A stretch of 64,000 bases of DNA, from positions 186,001 to 250,000 of the forward strand of contig NZ_OZ032150.1 of the NCBI RefSeq assembly GCF_964026445.1. Reading direction: 5' to 3'. Shown here piece by piece: positions 41,151 to 50,275 of the stretch (the stretch's first letter is position 1; the number at the start of each line of letters is the position of its first letter). The translations under genes and the position numbers were made by a program. This DNA comes from Rickettsia endosymbiont of Cantharis rufa (GTDB lineage Bacteria; Pseudomonadota; Alphaproteobacteria; Rickettsiales; Rickettsiaceae). The notes beneath the pieces were generated by a model. That model saw only the letters and a program-made list of their open reading frames with translations, was not told where the DNA came from and searched no databases.

Positions 41151-41236
41151 TCTGTGTGGCAATCTCATGAAATAACAACAAACTCCTGAGATTGCGAACG
41201 TACAATTACTTTGTAATTTCCGTAGCTTATGATGAA
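41151..41236. repeat. Degenerate RPE-type repeat between pal and tRNA-Met
   Basis: GGCAATCTCATGAAAT and CTGAGATTGCGAACGT are recognisable relatives of the CGTCATTGCGAG family but the outer arms have decayed. The rest of 41131-41336 shows no gene. Confidence 0.45.
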
Positions 41237-41336
41237 AAAGCTAGCCCACATTGTCCTGTTTTTAGTCAATACCTAAAAAACACAAAAATTTTACTAGACT
41301 TGAACGTATAAAAATTATATAAATTTCAAATAAAAA

Positions 41337-41413
41337 GGGGCTGTAGCTCAGTTGGTTAGAGCACGCCGCTCATAACGGTGTGGTCGTAGGTTCAAGTCCT
41401 ACCAGCCCCACCA
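41337..41413 (+). tRNA. tRNA with CAU anticodon, probably elongator tRNA-Met
   Basis: A 77-nt cloverleaf. Acceptor GGGGCTG pairs with CAGCCCC; D arm GCTC/GAGC; anticodon stem CGCCG/CGGTG with loop CTCATAA; T arm GTAGG/CCTAC with TTCAAGT. CCA is encoded. The anticodon CAU could also be tRNA-Ile2 (lysidine-modified); the first acceptor pair G-C excludes the initiator type. The Met assignment is therefore likely but not certain. Confidence 0.9.
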
Positions 41414-41502
41414 CACGATTCTTATTTTAATTCATAACAAACTACGTTGTAATAATAATCTTTTTAATTTTCCATACGCAACAGCCTAGACTTGAATTTA
41501 TA

Positions 41503-42591
41503 ATGATTAATCTAAAAACACTTTCTTGGTATCTTACTAAATTATATTCTAAGTGTTTCGTTATTATATTATTTCTTTTAATCGGTCTGTTAATTATCTC
41601 AAATATTTTTGATCTTTTGCAAAAATTCAAAAATATTTATGCCCCTTTTAGTTTTTTTTGGAGACTTGTCTTATATAAAATTCCTTATTTATTAGGTCAA
41701 GTATCTTCGTTAATTAGTTTTACCGCTATGTTATTTTTTCTTAGAAATCTAACAAAAAATAATGAATTAACAGCTATATTATCTAGCGGTATTCATATTT
41801 GGCAAGTGCTTGTTATTCCGTGTATCGTAACTTTAATTTTAGGTATAGTTTTTATGACCATATTGAATCCTATCGGTACTACAGGTTTACAAAAATATGA
41901 TTTATTAGAAGCAAAACTGACAAAAAAAGCCTTAAGTGAAGGTATAATATCTAGATCCGGTTTATTATTTTTTGAAGCTTTAAATGATGAAAATCAAATC
42001 ATTCAAACACAATTTATTAATGTTGCCGAGAAAAAATTAAATAATATTACAATTTTATTTGTTGATAGTAATAATTCTTTCTTAAAGAGGATTGATGCAT
42101 TATACGGTATTATTGAAAATAAAACGTTACATTTAAATAGAGTAAAGGTTTTTACAAAAGAGAAGACCACAACCTACAATAATTTAACTATACAGACAAA
42201 TTTATCAATTAATAGTTTAGTAAATAAATTTATTCGGCCTGAAATGGTTTCTATTTGGAATTTACCAAAATTAATTAATGAATTATTAAATTCAGGTTTA
42301 CCGACTATTAATTATCAAATTTATTATTACAAGCAATTATTTAAACCTGTAATGATGACGGCAACTGTCATTTTAGCGAGTTGTTTTATTAGTCTTAAAC
42401 AGCGTGATAATTCACAAGAAAAAATATTGATATTAGGTTTATTTTCAGGTTTTATAGTATATTCGTTATCAGAAATATTGTTGAAAATACTTACTTATAA
42501 TAATCTGTCTTTAATTGCTGCCATTTTATTACCTAGTATGCTAATATTTTTTATTAGTAATTTTATTATTTTACATTATAAAGAGATTTGA
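41503..42591 (+). CDS. LptF/LptG-family permease (YjgP/YjgQ)
   Basis: A 362-residue inner-membrane permease of the LPS export ABC transporter, which with LptB lifts LPS towards the periplasmic bridge. Three N-terminal helices (residues about 15-115), a periplasmic beta-jellyroll region (about 140-275) and three C-terminal helices (about 280-360) match the family. The conserved segment FFLRNLTKNNELTAILSSGI (about 77-96) is the coupling-helix region. It resembles LptG slightly more than LptF, but the partner is not in the window so the subunit is left open. Confidence 0.82.
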   Translation: MINLKTLSWYLTKLYSKCFVIILFLLIGLLIISNIFDLLQKFKNIYAPFSFFWRLVLYKIPYLLGQVSSLISFTAMLFFLRNLTKNNELTAILSSGIHIWQVLVIPCIVTLILGIVFMTILNPIGTTGLQKYDLLEAKLTKKALSEGIISRSGLLFFEALNDENQIIQTQFINVAEKKLNNITILFVDSNNSFLKRIDALYGIIENKTLHLNRVKVFTKEKTTTYNNLTIQTNLSINSLVNKFIRPEMVSIWNLPKLINELLNSGLPTINYQIYYYKQLFKPVMMTATVILASCFISLKQRDNSQEKILILGLFSGFIVYSLSEILLKILTYNNLSLIAAILLPSMLIFFISNFIILHYKEI

Positions 42592-42637
42592 ATAATGTAT
42601 TTGGTTGTGGTTTGATGTATGGTCCACCAAGCGATTT

Positions 42638-42742
42638 AGTGTCATCCCGTGACTTGACCACGGGATCCAAAAAATAATTTAGAATATGCATTGTTTTAGC
42701 ATTTTTAACTGGATCCCGTGATCAAGCCACGGGATGACACTA
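42638..42742. repeat. RPE-type palindromic repeat upstream of mreB
   Basis: Arms GTGTCATCCCGTGACTTGAC and GATCAAGCCACGGGATGACA. This intact copy is the best reference for the interrupted relative at 50010-50265. Confidence 0.87.
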
Positions 42743-42764
42743 AGAATTAAAAATAAGTTTTTAG

Positions 42765-43826
<1,062 letters not shown>

Positions 43827-43828
43827 AA

Positions 43829-44668
43829 ATGGCAATACTTGCAAATAGAGTAAAAAATTCTTCAAATTCATTAGAATTAATAAGAATAATATCAAATGCC
43901 CTTAAGCGTTTTTTTGTTATATTTGGGCTTGGATTATCTGTATATTTATTTTTTACTAAGCCTAAAAAAATATCTAGTATATCTCTTGAAGTAACCGGTA
44001 GTATAGTATCAACCGGTTTAGCAGTTTATGAAGATATATTTGAATATATCAATTCAATAACACAAAAATTTGCTTATTTTCAAGATTTAGAAAGGAAAAA
44101 TATAGAACTTAAGCTCGAAATAGCAAGATTACAACATTTGCAAAGTGAAGTAGAATCAGTAAGAGCCGAAAACATTGCATTAAAAGATTTGTTAACGATT
44201 GCTGAGGAAGAAGAATTTAAATATATTACTACTAAATTACTGAGTGTTTCCTTTAATCCCTTTTCTAGAACTGCTTTGATTTCTGCGGGTAAAAAGCAAG
44301 GTATTGAACCTGATCAAATCGTTGTTAATTCAGGAAAATTAATAGGAAAAGTAATAGAAGTTAGCAATAATTATGCTAAAGTGATGTTAATTAGCGATGT
44401 TAACTCCAGAATACCTATTAAAGCTAACTCTTCAAGAGAACAAGGTATTTTAGCAGGTAATAATAATAATAGTAAAATTTTATACTTGCCTAACAATCAT
44501 TTAGTACAGAAAGACGAGGAGATAATAACCTCCGGACACGGTAATATTTATCCTGCAGATATTTTAGTAGGCTATGTGTCTAAGGTTACGCAGCAGGATG
44601 TTATAGTGGATATAGCAGCTGATCTATCTAAAACAGAATTTGTACAGATATTATTACCTAAAGAATAA
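43829..44668 (+). CDS. mreC: Rod shape-determining protein MreC
   Basis: Bitopic periplasmic scaffold of the elongasome. The 279 residues comprise a short cytoplasmic N-terminus, one membrane segment (about 28-46), a coiled coil (about 80-125, RKNIELKLEIARLQHLQSEV) and the MreC beta domains (TALISAGKKQGIEPDQIVVN, then LISDVNSRIPIKA, then IITSGHGNIYPADILVGYVS). It starts 2 bp after mreB and its stop overlaps the ATG of the next gene by one base. mreD, often next, is absent here. Confidence 0.94.
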   Translation: MAILANRVKNSSNSLELIRIISNALKRFFVIFGLGLSVYLFFTKPKKISSISLEVTGSIVSTGLAVYEDIFEYINSITQKFAYFQDLERKNIELKLEIARLQHLQSEVESVRAENIALKDLLTIAEEEEFKYITTKLLSVSFNPFSRTALISAGKKQGIEPDQIVVNSGKLIGKVIEVSNNYAKVMLISDVNSRIPIKANSSREQGILAGNNNNSKILYLPNNHLVQKDEEIITSGHGNIYPADILVGYVSKVTQQDVIVDIAADLSKTEFVQILLPKE

Positions 44669-45003
44669 TGAAAAAGGACTATTTCGGCATTATTACTGAA
44701 TATATTTGTATAATAATCTATAAACTAAAATTTTATCAAATACTGCATCATAGAAAGCGTTATTATGTCGGTGAAATAGATACTATTGCGTTACGTAATA
44801 AAGAAATTGTTTTTATTGAAGTCAAAGCAAGAAGCTCTAAAATTGATGATAGATTTGTATCTTTCAATCAGCAAAGAAGAATTACTAGAGCTGCTGAAAT
44901 GTTTTTAAGTAGCAATTCTAAATATAGAAATTATAATATCAGGTTTGATTTGGTAATTATAAGGTCTTATAAATTACCCATAATTATAAAAAATGTTTGG
45001 TAA
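44668..45003 (+). CDS. UPF0102 (YraN-like) predicted nuclease
   Basis: A 111-residue protein with the endonuclease-like core of the YraN family: RYYVGEIDTIALRNKEIVFI then EVKARS (about residues 32-57), i.e. the GE-D...EVK metal-binding pattern, followed by QQRRITRAAEMFL and IRFDLVII. The biochemical role is not settled. Its ATG overlaps the mreC stop codon (TAATG), so it is translationally coupled. The stretch before the core (GIITEYICIIIYKLKFYQIL) is more hydrophobic than usual. Confidence 0.85.
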   Translation: MKKDYFGIITEYICIIIYKLKFYQILHHRKRYYVGEIDTIALRNKEIVFIEVKARSSKIDDRFVSFNQQRRITRAAEMFLSSNSKYRNYNIRFDLVIIRSYKLPIIIKNVW

Positions 45004-45007
45004 TACC

Positions 45008-45275
45008 GGCGTTGTTGCATGGATCGAAAAACCTGCGCGATGTATTCCCGCGTGGATCGGAAAATCTACTTAATTGTCATCCCCGCGTAGGCGGGGATCC
45101 AGAAAAAAGGTATAAATACAACAAATTTTTAAAATTAAAAGCTCGGTTTATCTTGCTTTACCATGGATTCCCGCCTGCGTGGGACTGACATAAAACGAGC
45201 CATGCAACAAAAGCTCCGCCTATGCGGGGATGACAATTAAGTAGGTTTTCCGATCCATGAAACAAGGCTAGTAAT
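45008..45275. repeat. Composite nested palindromic repeat downstream of yraN-like gene
   Basis: Long outer arms (45053-45085 and 45224-45256; GGATCGGAAAATCTACTTAA pairs with TTAAGTAGGTTTTCCGATCC with one mismatch) enclose a second RPE (GGCGGGGATCCAG and ATGGATTCCCGCC). Further CATGGATCG/CATGCAACA pieces flank them. No gene is seen between 45004 and 45324. Confidence 0.8.
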
Positions 45276-45324
45276 ACCCAACAAACTTCGTATACTACTC
45301 TTTATTTATTCAGAGGTTATTAAT

Positions 45325-45558
45325 ATGGCGCTTGCTACTAAAGTAAAAGAATTTTTAGAAGAAAAATTAAAACAAGAAAAGATAGATCGTAAATATCTTG
45401 CTCAGGTTACTGATATCCCTTACACGACCGTTAGCAGAATTATGAGAGCAGAAGTTAATCGCGAATTTAATCCTGAAATAGATACTATTTTAAAAATAGC
45501 AAAATATTTTAATTGTACTATGGATGAGGTGATAAAAAGAAAAGTATCTAACAAATAA
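45325..45558 (+). CDS. Small XRE-type helix-turn-helix regulator
   Basis: A 77-residue Cro/C1-like DNA-binding protein. The helix-turn-helix is KYLAQVTDIPYTTVSRIM (about residues 23-40), followed by PEIDTILKIAKYFNCTMDEV, the usual fourth and fifth helices. No partner toxin or enzyme is fused or adjacent; gmk starts 10 bp downstream and may be cotranscribed. The target is unknown. It could be a stand-alone regulator or a solitary antitoxin remnant. Confidence 0.85.
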   Translation: MALATKVKEFLEEKLKQEKIDRKYLAQVTDIPYTTVSRIMRAEVNREFNPEIDTILKIAKYFNCTMDEVIKRKVSNK

Positions 45559-45568
45559 AAACTACAAT

Positions 45569-46147
45569 ATGATAACGAACAATAAAGGGCTGATTATAAT
45601 TTTATCTTCTCCTTCAGGCACAGGTAAATCAAGTTTAGCCAAAGAATTATTGAAAATAGATAATAATTTGCGTTTATCTGTTTCTGCGACTACAAGAAAA
45701 CCTCGTTTAGGAGAAATAGAAGGTATAAATTATTATTTTAAAACAGGTCTTGAGTTTGAAGAATTAGTTAAGCAAAACCAATTCCTTGAATATGCTAAAA
45801 TATACGACCATTATTATGGTGTGCCTAAAGAATATGTGGAAATGTTATTAAATCAAGGCTTGGACGTTTTATTTGATATTGATTGGCAAGGAGCAAGAAG
45901 TATTAAGAAAAATGCTACTAATGTTGTTTCTATATTTGTATTGCCTCCTAGTATTGAAATACTGGAACAGCGCTTAAGAAATAGAGCAACCGATAATGAA
46001 GAAGCAATAAAATTACGTATGCAGTCAGCGCAAAACGAAATATCACACGCTAATGAGTATGATTATATAGTTACTAACGATGATTTTGATGATACGCTTA
46101 AAAAAATACATGAAATTATTATAGCTGAAAGAGCAAATACTATTTAA
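45569..46147 (+). CDS. gmk: Guanylate kinase
   Basis: Converts GMP to GDP with ATP. The 192 residues show the P-loop SSPSGTGKSSLAKELL (about 12-27), the GMP-binding segment SVSATTRKPRLGEIEGINYYF (about 38-58), and FDIDWQGARSIKKN (about 101-114). The closing region with LRMQSAQNEISHANEYDY is typical. A truncated proline-rich gene meets it tail to tail with the two stop codons overlapping. Confidence 0.96.
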   Translation: MITNNKGLIIILSSPSGTGKSSLAKELLKIDNNLRLSVSATTRKPRLGEIEGINYYFKTGLEFEELVKQNQFLEYAKIYDHYYGVPKEYVEMLLNQGLDVLFDIDWQGARSIKKNATNVVSIFVLPPSIEILEQRLRNRATDNEEAIKLRMQSAQNEISHANEYDYIVTNDDFDDTLKKIHEIIIAERANTI

Positions 46148-46355
46148 CCTCTACCATGCGGACTCCGTGGTTTAGGTTTAGGAGTAGAAGGAGTTAGGCA
46201 AGGCTTGGCTACCGGAGGAGTAATAGTTATACGAGGCTTAGGTCCGGGTTTAGCCTCGGTTACTACGTTTTTAGGAGTAAGAATAGACTTAGGAGCTATT
46301 GGAGTTTTTGTGATCATGTTAGGAGCAGCACTAGGTATTGTTGTTTTTGGTTTAG
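46144..46355 (-). pseudogene. C-terminal fragment of a proline-rich protein truncated by IS
   Basis: About 70 codons on the - strand, open from the IS boundary to TAA 46144-46146. The peptide is Pro/Lys/Thr-rich (NMITKTPIAPKSILTPKN, then KPRITITPPVAKPCL, ending PKPRSPHGRG). There is no start codon on this side of the IS and the N-terminal part is missing beyond it. Family not recognised. The complementary + frame (46205-46408) is judged a shadow. Confidence 0.6.
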
Positions 46356-46569
46356 GGCCGCACCTCCATTTTACAGATGTGAATATTAAAAGGCTATACG
46401 TTCAATAAGAGTTCCGATGACTTTATCATGAATATCCAATGACTTGGAAAAACAAATTGTTTTACGTGTCAGTCTTTTGCATCTTGTTCTAAGATTTAAG
46501 TTACCCCGTTCTATCCGTTGAGTATATTTTTTACTAACAATGTGTTTTTTGGGATCTAATAACCTAGCA
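46356..46569 (-). mobile_element. IS1-family fragment, copy B1 (right end only, reversed)
   Basis: 214 bp of the 3' part of the element in - orientation: starts with the terminal repeat GGCCGCACCTCC (one base changed) and covers the InsB C-terminus ([28 protein letters not shown]). It stops abruptly at CCTAGCA, where copy B2 begins in the opposite orientation. Confidence 0.88.
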
Positions 46570-47402
46570 GGTCGCACCCCCGTATTGCAGCTTAGCATGA
46601 ATAGTCTATAATCCTCAAACAGTAATAAGAGAGAATTATAGTTAAGGAGTTATGACAAGAATATATGTTAAGTGTAGATCAAGAATAGATGTTAAGTGTA
46701 GATATTATAACGACACAGAAAAAGTAGTAAAGGCGGGATATTCAATTTCAAAACAACAGAGATATCAATGCAAGCAGTGTAATCGATATTTTTAACTGTA
46801 ATATATTAATAATGCCTCTAAGCCTGGAGTCAAGGCTCAGATAGTAGATATGTCAATCAATGGCTCTGGAGTTAGGGATACAGTAAGAGTATTAAAAGTG
46901 GGTATCAATACGGTTATCCGTGTTTTAAAAAAAAATCTAGCGTTAAAAAAGATAAATCATTCTATCAATACGATAGAAGTAATTATTGCTCCTGAAATAG
47001 ATGAACAATGGTCTTATGTACAGAATAAATCCAAACAAAGATGGCTTTGATATTCTTTGGATAAGATTTTGTTAAAAGTAGTTGCTTATACTTTTGGTAC
47101 AAGATGTGATAGCACATCAGAATCATTACTGAAAAAAACCGGAGGATTTTAAGGTTACTTTTTATTTTACAGATGGATGGGGAAGTTATGCTGGGTTATT
47201 AGATCCCAAAAAACACATTGTTAGTAAAAAATATACTCAACGGATAGAACGGGGTAACTTAAATCTTAGAACAAGATGCAAAAGACTGACACGTAAAACA
47301 ATTTGTTTTTCCAAGTCATTGGATATTCATGATAAAGTCATCGGAACTCTTATTGAACGTATAGCCTTTTAATATCCACGTCTGTAAAATGGAGGTGCGA
47401 CC
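46570..47402 (+). mobile_element. IS1-family insertion sequence, copy B2 (inactive)
   Basis: 833 bp with terminal repeats GGTCGCACCCCCGTATTGCAG and the reverse-complement type CTGTAAAATGGAGGTGCGACC. It carries the 24-bp duplication, the stop after the zinc-finger segment (with an extra TAA two codons earlier) and the TGA after QRWL shared with copies A and D. It differs at the junction run, A9 instead of A7, which joins the InsA and InsB frames between stops (46850-47050, MSINGSGVRDTV to NKSKQRWL). No target duplication is seen. Confidence 0.9.
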
Positions 47403-48135
47403 AATAGAGTATTTGTATGGACAAAAAGAATATCGCCCTTAAGAAGTAGAAATAAAGATTCAACAAAAATACCGCTTGATAGATTGAAGGTAGGCGTAGA
47501 GCAATATAGTGATGCATACCAATATGAAAGGGCTGAGCGGTTAGGAGTTAGTAAATCAGGGATACATAAAGCATTAAATAAGTTAAATATTACGTATAAA
47601 AAAAGCTTTAAGACATCCGAAGGCAAAAGAAGAAGAGAGGCTAGAATTTCAGCATAAGATCAAAAAGTATAAAGCGGAAGAGAAAGTGATCGTATTTACC
47701 GATGAGAGCTGTTTTGTCCGTAGTGCTCCTAGGACCCATGGGTATTCAGTAAAAGGTCAGAGATGTTATGGTATCCATGATTGGCATCCGTCAAAAAGAA
47801 CTAATGTTATAGGGGCGTTAATAGATAAATCATTGCTGACTGTGTCAATTTTTGAATGCAATGTTAATACTGCTATTTTTAACGCTTGGGTAGAACAAGA
47901 TTTAATACCTAAATTACCCCATAATTCAGTAGTTGTAATGGATAATGCAAGTTTTCATAAAAGTCCAAATTTAAAAATTATGATAGAAAAAGCCGGTCAT
48001 ATATTAGAGTACTTACCGCCTTATTCCCCTGATCTAAATCCCATTGAACCAGAATAGTTTTAAGCTAAATCTAGGAGAAGAAAATATCTCTGTGATGTAG
48101 ACACGCTTTTCGAAAAGTACATGACGTAACTGTTT
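47403..48135 (+). pseudogene. Truncated and frameshifted IS630-family transposase
   Basis: The N-terminus is cut off by IS copy B2. The readable part begins with KDSTKIPLDRLKVGVEQYSD and a helix-turn-helix-like YERAERLGVSKSGIHKALNK. A frameshift near 47612 moves to the frame with VIVFTDESCFVRSAPRTHGY (first catalytic Asp), VVVMDNASFHKSP (second Asp) and YLPPYSPDLNPIEPE (Glu), where TAG at 48055-48057 stops it. The following codons (AKSRRRKYLCDVDTLF) still match the family C-terminus. This is Tc1/mariner-IS630 type DDE transposase, not functional. Confidence 0.85.
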
Positions 48136-48222
48136 TATAGAGGCTTAGCTATATATATGTTTCCATAATCCACAAAACGCTAACAAAAGTTAATAATTAA
48201 GTCAAGAAAATTTTAATAAAAA

Positions 48223-50004
48223 TTAATTTTGTATTTCTAGCCATTGATTTAATAACTCATCTAGTTTCTTTTTATCATTAATTAATTGGCTAGTAACGCA
48301 GTTATATTTTTGAGGATTATCTAAATATAGATTAACATCTTCGAGTTCTTTTTCTAGGTCATTGATTGATATTTCTAGCTTTTCAATATCATTCGGTAAT
48401 GTTTCGAGCAAACGCTGATACTTATAAGATAATTTTTTATTTGTGGAGTCTTTTTGAGAAGTTAATGGTAGTGGTTTTGAAGCTTTTTTGATTATAGGAG
48501 TCGTAGTAAAATATTGTTTATAATCCTCATAACCCCCTGTTATATCATGAATTTTACCTTGAGCAAAGACTAAAGTTCTAGTAACTAACCTATCGAGGAA
48601 GTCACGATCATGGCTAACTACGATTAAAGTACCTGAATAATCTGCAAGCATATCTAGTAAAATTTCTAGACTATCCATATCGAGATCATTGGTCGGCTCA
48701 TCTAAAATTAAAAGATTCCCTGGGTTAATTAGCATTTTTGCCAGTAATAATCTATTAGCTTCACCGCCTGATAGAATAGCAGTTTTTGCATTAAGTAGTT
48801 TAGGATCAAACATGAATTGTTTTAAATAACCGGCAACATGCATGGCTTTATTGTTCGGCAAAAATACTTGATCACCGCCTGTAGGACATAAAGTTTGTTG
48901 TAATGTATGGCTAAGGTTTAATTCCTCTCTATGTTGATCAAAATATGAAATATCTAAATTACCGCCATATATAATTTTACCCAAGTCAGGTGTAAGTTGC
49001 CTTGTCAGTAATTTAATAAAGGTAGATTTGCCTGAGCCGTTTGCACCGATTATGCCAATTTTTTCGCCTTTTTCTACACGAAAAGTAAAATTATCGATAA
49101 TATTAGTATTGTTATAACTAAATGTAATATTATTTACTTCGATAATAAATTTGCTTTTAGCTATATTCTCGGCAAGTTCTGCCCTAACTCTCTGTTTTGA
49201 ATTAGCTAGTTTCTCAGTATGTTCACGTGCTATTGCTTTTAAGAATTTTAACCCTGCAAGTCTTTTTTGATTCCGCTTACGTCTAGCGGTAACGCCGGAA
49301 TTTAACCACTCATTTTCTTGAGATAGTTTTTTATTTAATTTCCGTAACGCAGCTTCTTCTTGCTCTATTATAATTGTTTGCCATTCATCAAAAAATTTAA
49401 ATCCTTTATCGGACTTATGCAAAATTCCTCGATCAAGCCACCAAATTTTATTAGTAACATTTGAGAGAAATGTCCTATCATGACTAACACAAATAATAGC
49501 ACCGTTATAGGATTTAACAAACTCTTCTAACCATTCTATTGTTTCAATATCTAGATGGTTGGTTGGTTCATCAAGTAATAATATTTCCGGCTCTAATATT
49601 AAAATTTTAGCAAGACTTACTCTTCTAAGTTGACCTCCTGAATAGGTGGATAAGTTATCAGCTCCGCTGATTTGTAATTTTTCTAGGATTATATCGATTT
49701 GATACTTATCTATTTCTTTTGTACTATCTGTCTGCTGTAAGACAAAATCATAAACAGTTAGATTAGCCTTTATAGAAATATCTTGTCTTAAATAGCCGGT
49801 TGTGACGAGAGGGTCTTGAAATAACTCGCCGCTATCTAGCTCATAATCACCTGATATTACTTTCATCAAGCTTGATTTTCCGCAGCCGTTACGACCTATA
49901 AGACAAACCTTATCACCTTTGTATAAATAAAGCTCTAAATCAGATAAAATTACTTTATCCGCAAAACTTAAATTACCGTCTTTAATGTAATAAATTGGGG
50001 TCAT
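48223..50004 (-). CDS. uup: ABC-F family ATPase, Uup-like
   Basis: A soluble protein with two ABC cassettes and no membrane domain, 593 residues from MTPIYYIKDGNL. Cassette 1: Walker A IGRNGCGKSS, signature YSGGQLRRVSLAK, Walker B ILLLDEPTNHLD. Cassette 2: GANGSGKST, LSGGEANRLLLAK, LLILDEPTNDLD. The linker between them is basic and a C-terminal coiled coil (about residues 520-590, NDIEKLEISINDLEKELEDV) matches Uup. ABC-F proteins act on ribosomes or DNA. The frame extends to 50136 but those 44 codons lie in a palindromic repeat and are rejected. Confidence 0.88.
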   Translation of the reverse strand: MTPIYYIKDGNLSFADKVILSDLELYLYKGDKVCLIGRNGCGKSSLMKVISGDYELDSGELFQDPLVTTGYLRQDISIKANLTVYDFVLQQTDSTKEIDKYQIDIILEKLQISGADNLSTYSGGQLRRVSLAKILILEPEILLLDEPTNHLDIETIEWLEEFVKSYNGAIICVSHDRTFLSNVTNKIWWLDRGILHKSDKGFKFFDEWQTIIIEQEEAALRKLNKKLSQENEWLNSGVTARRKRNQKRLAGLKFLKAIAREHTEKLANSKQRVRAELAENIAKSKFIIEVNNITFSYNNTNIIDNFTFRVEKGEKIGIIGANGSGKSTFIKLLTRQLTPDLGKIIYGGNLDISYFDQHREELNLSHTLQQTLCPTGGDQVFLPNNKAMHVAGYLKQFMFDPKLLNAKTAILSGGEANRLLLAKMLINPGNLLILDEPTNDLDMDSLEILLDMLADYSGTLIVVSHDRDFLDRLVTRTLVFAQGKIHDITGGYEDYKQYFTTTPIIKKASKPLPLTSQKDSTNKKLSYKYQRLLETLPNDIEKLEISINDLEKELEDVNLYLDNPQKYNCVTSQLINDKKKLDELLNQWLEIQN

Positions 50005-50009
50005 AATGA

Positions 50010-50265
50010 TGTCATACCGTGGCTTGACCACGGTATCCAGAAAACAATTTAGAATATATATTTTTAGCATTTTTAAGCTGGATACCGTGGTCAAGCTGGC
50101 GTTGCTGCATGGCTCGTAAAACCCACTAGAGGTCACTCCCGCGGAGGCGGGAATTCAGAAAAAAAATATAAATACAGCAAATCTTTGAAATTAAAAGCTC
50201 GCTTTACCCTGGATTCCCGCCTACGCGGGAATGATATATACAGCCATGCAAGCCACGGTATGACA
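50010..50265. repeat. RPE interrupted by a second RPE-like element
   Basis: Outer element: TGTCATACCGTGGCTTGACC to GATACCGTGGTCAAG (50010-50095), completed by CCACGGTATGACA (50253-50265). Between them 50096-50252 carries another palindrome (TTGCTGCATGGCTCG to CAGCCATGCAAG with CCCGCGGAGGCGGG and CCCGCCTACGCGGG inside). CAAG stands on both sides of the insert (50092-50095 and 50249-50252). Confidence 0.85.
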
Positions 50266-50275
50266 ATGATTTAAA

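Noticed and set aside
45325..46147. HTH gene plus gmk considered as a toxin-antitoxin pair
   Set aside because: gmk is an intact essential kinase with normal motifs; closeness is better explained by cotranscription.
46205..46408. Open frame on + strand with a glycine- and valine-rich translation
   Set aside because: It is the complement of the proline-rich C-terminal fragment on the - strand and runs into the IS1 end; the - strand frame ends naturally against gmk and has the composition of a real low-complexity domain.
50005..50136. 44 extra N-terminal codons of the Uup-like protein
   Set aside because: They lie in the nested palindromic repeat and have no resemblance to ABC-F N-termini; MTPIYYIKDG is a normal family start.
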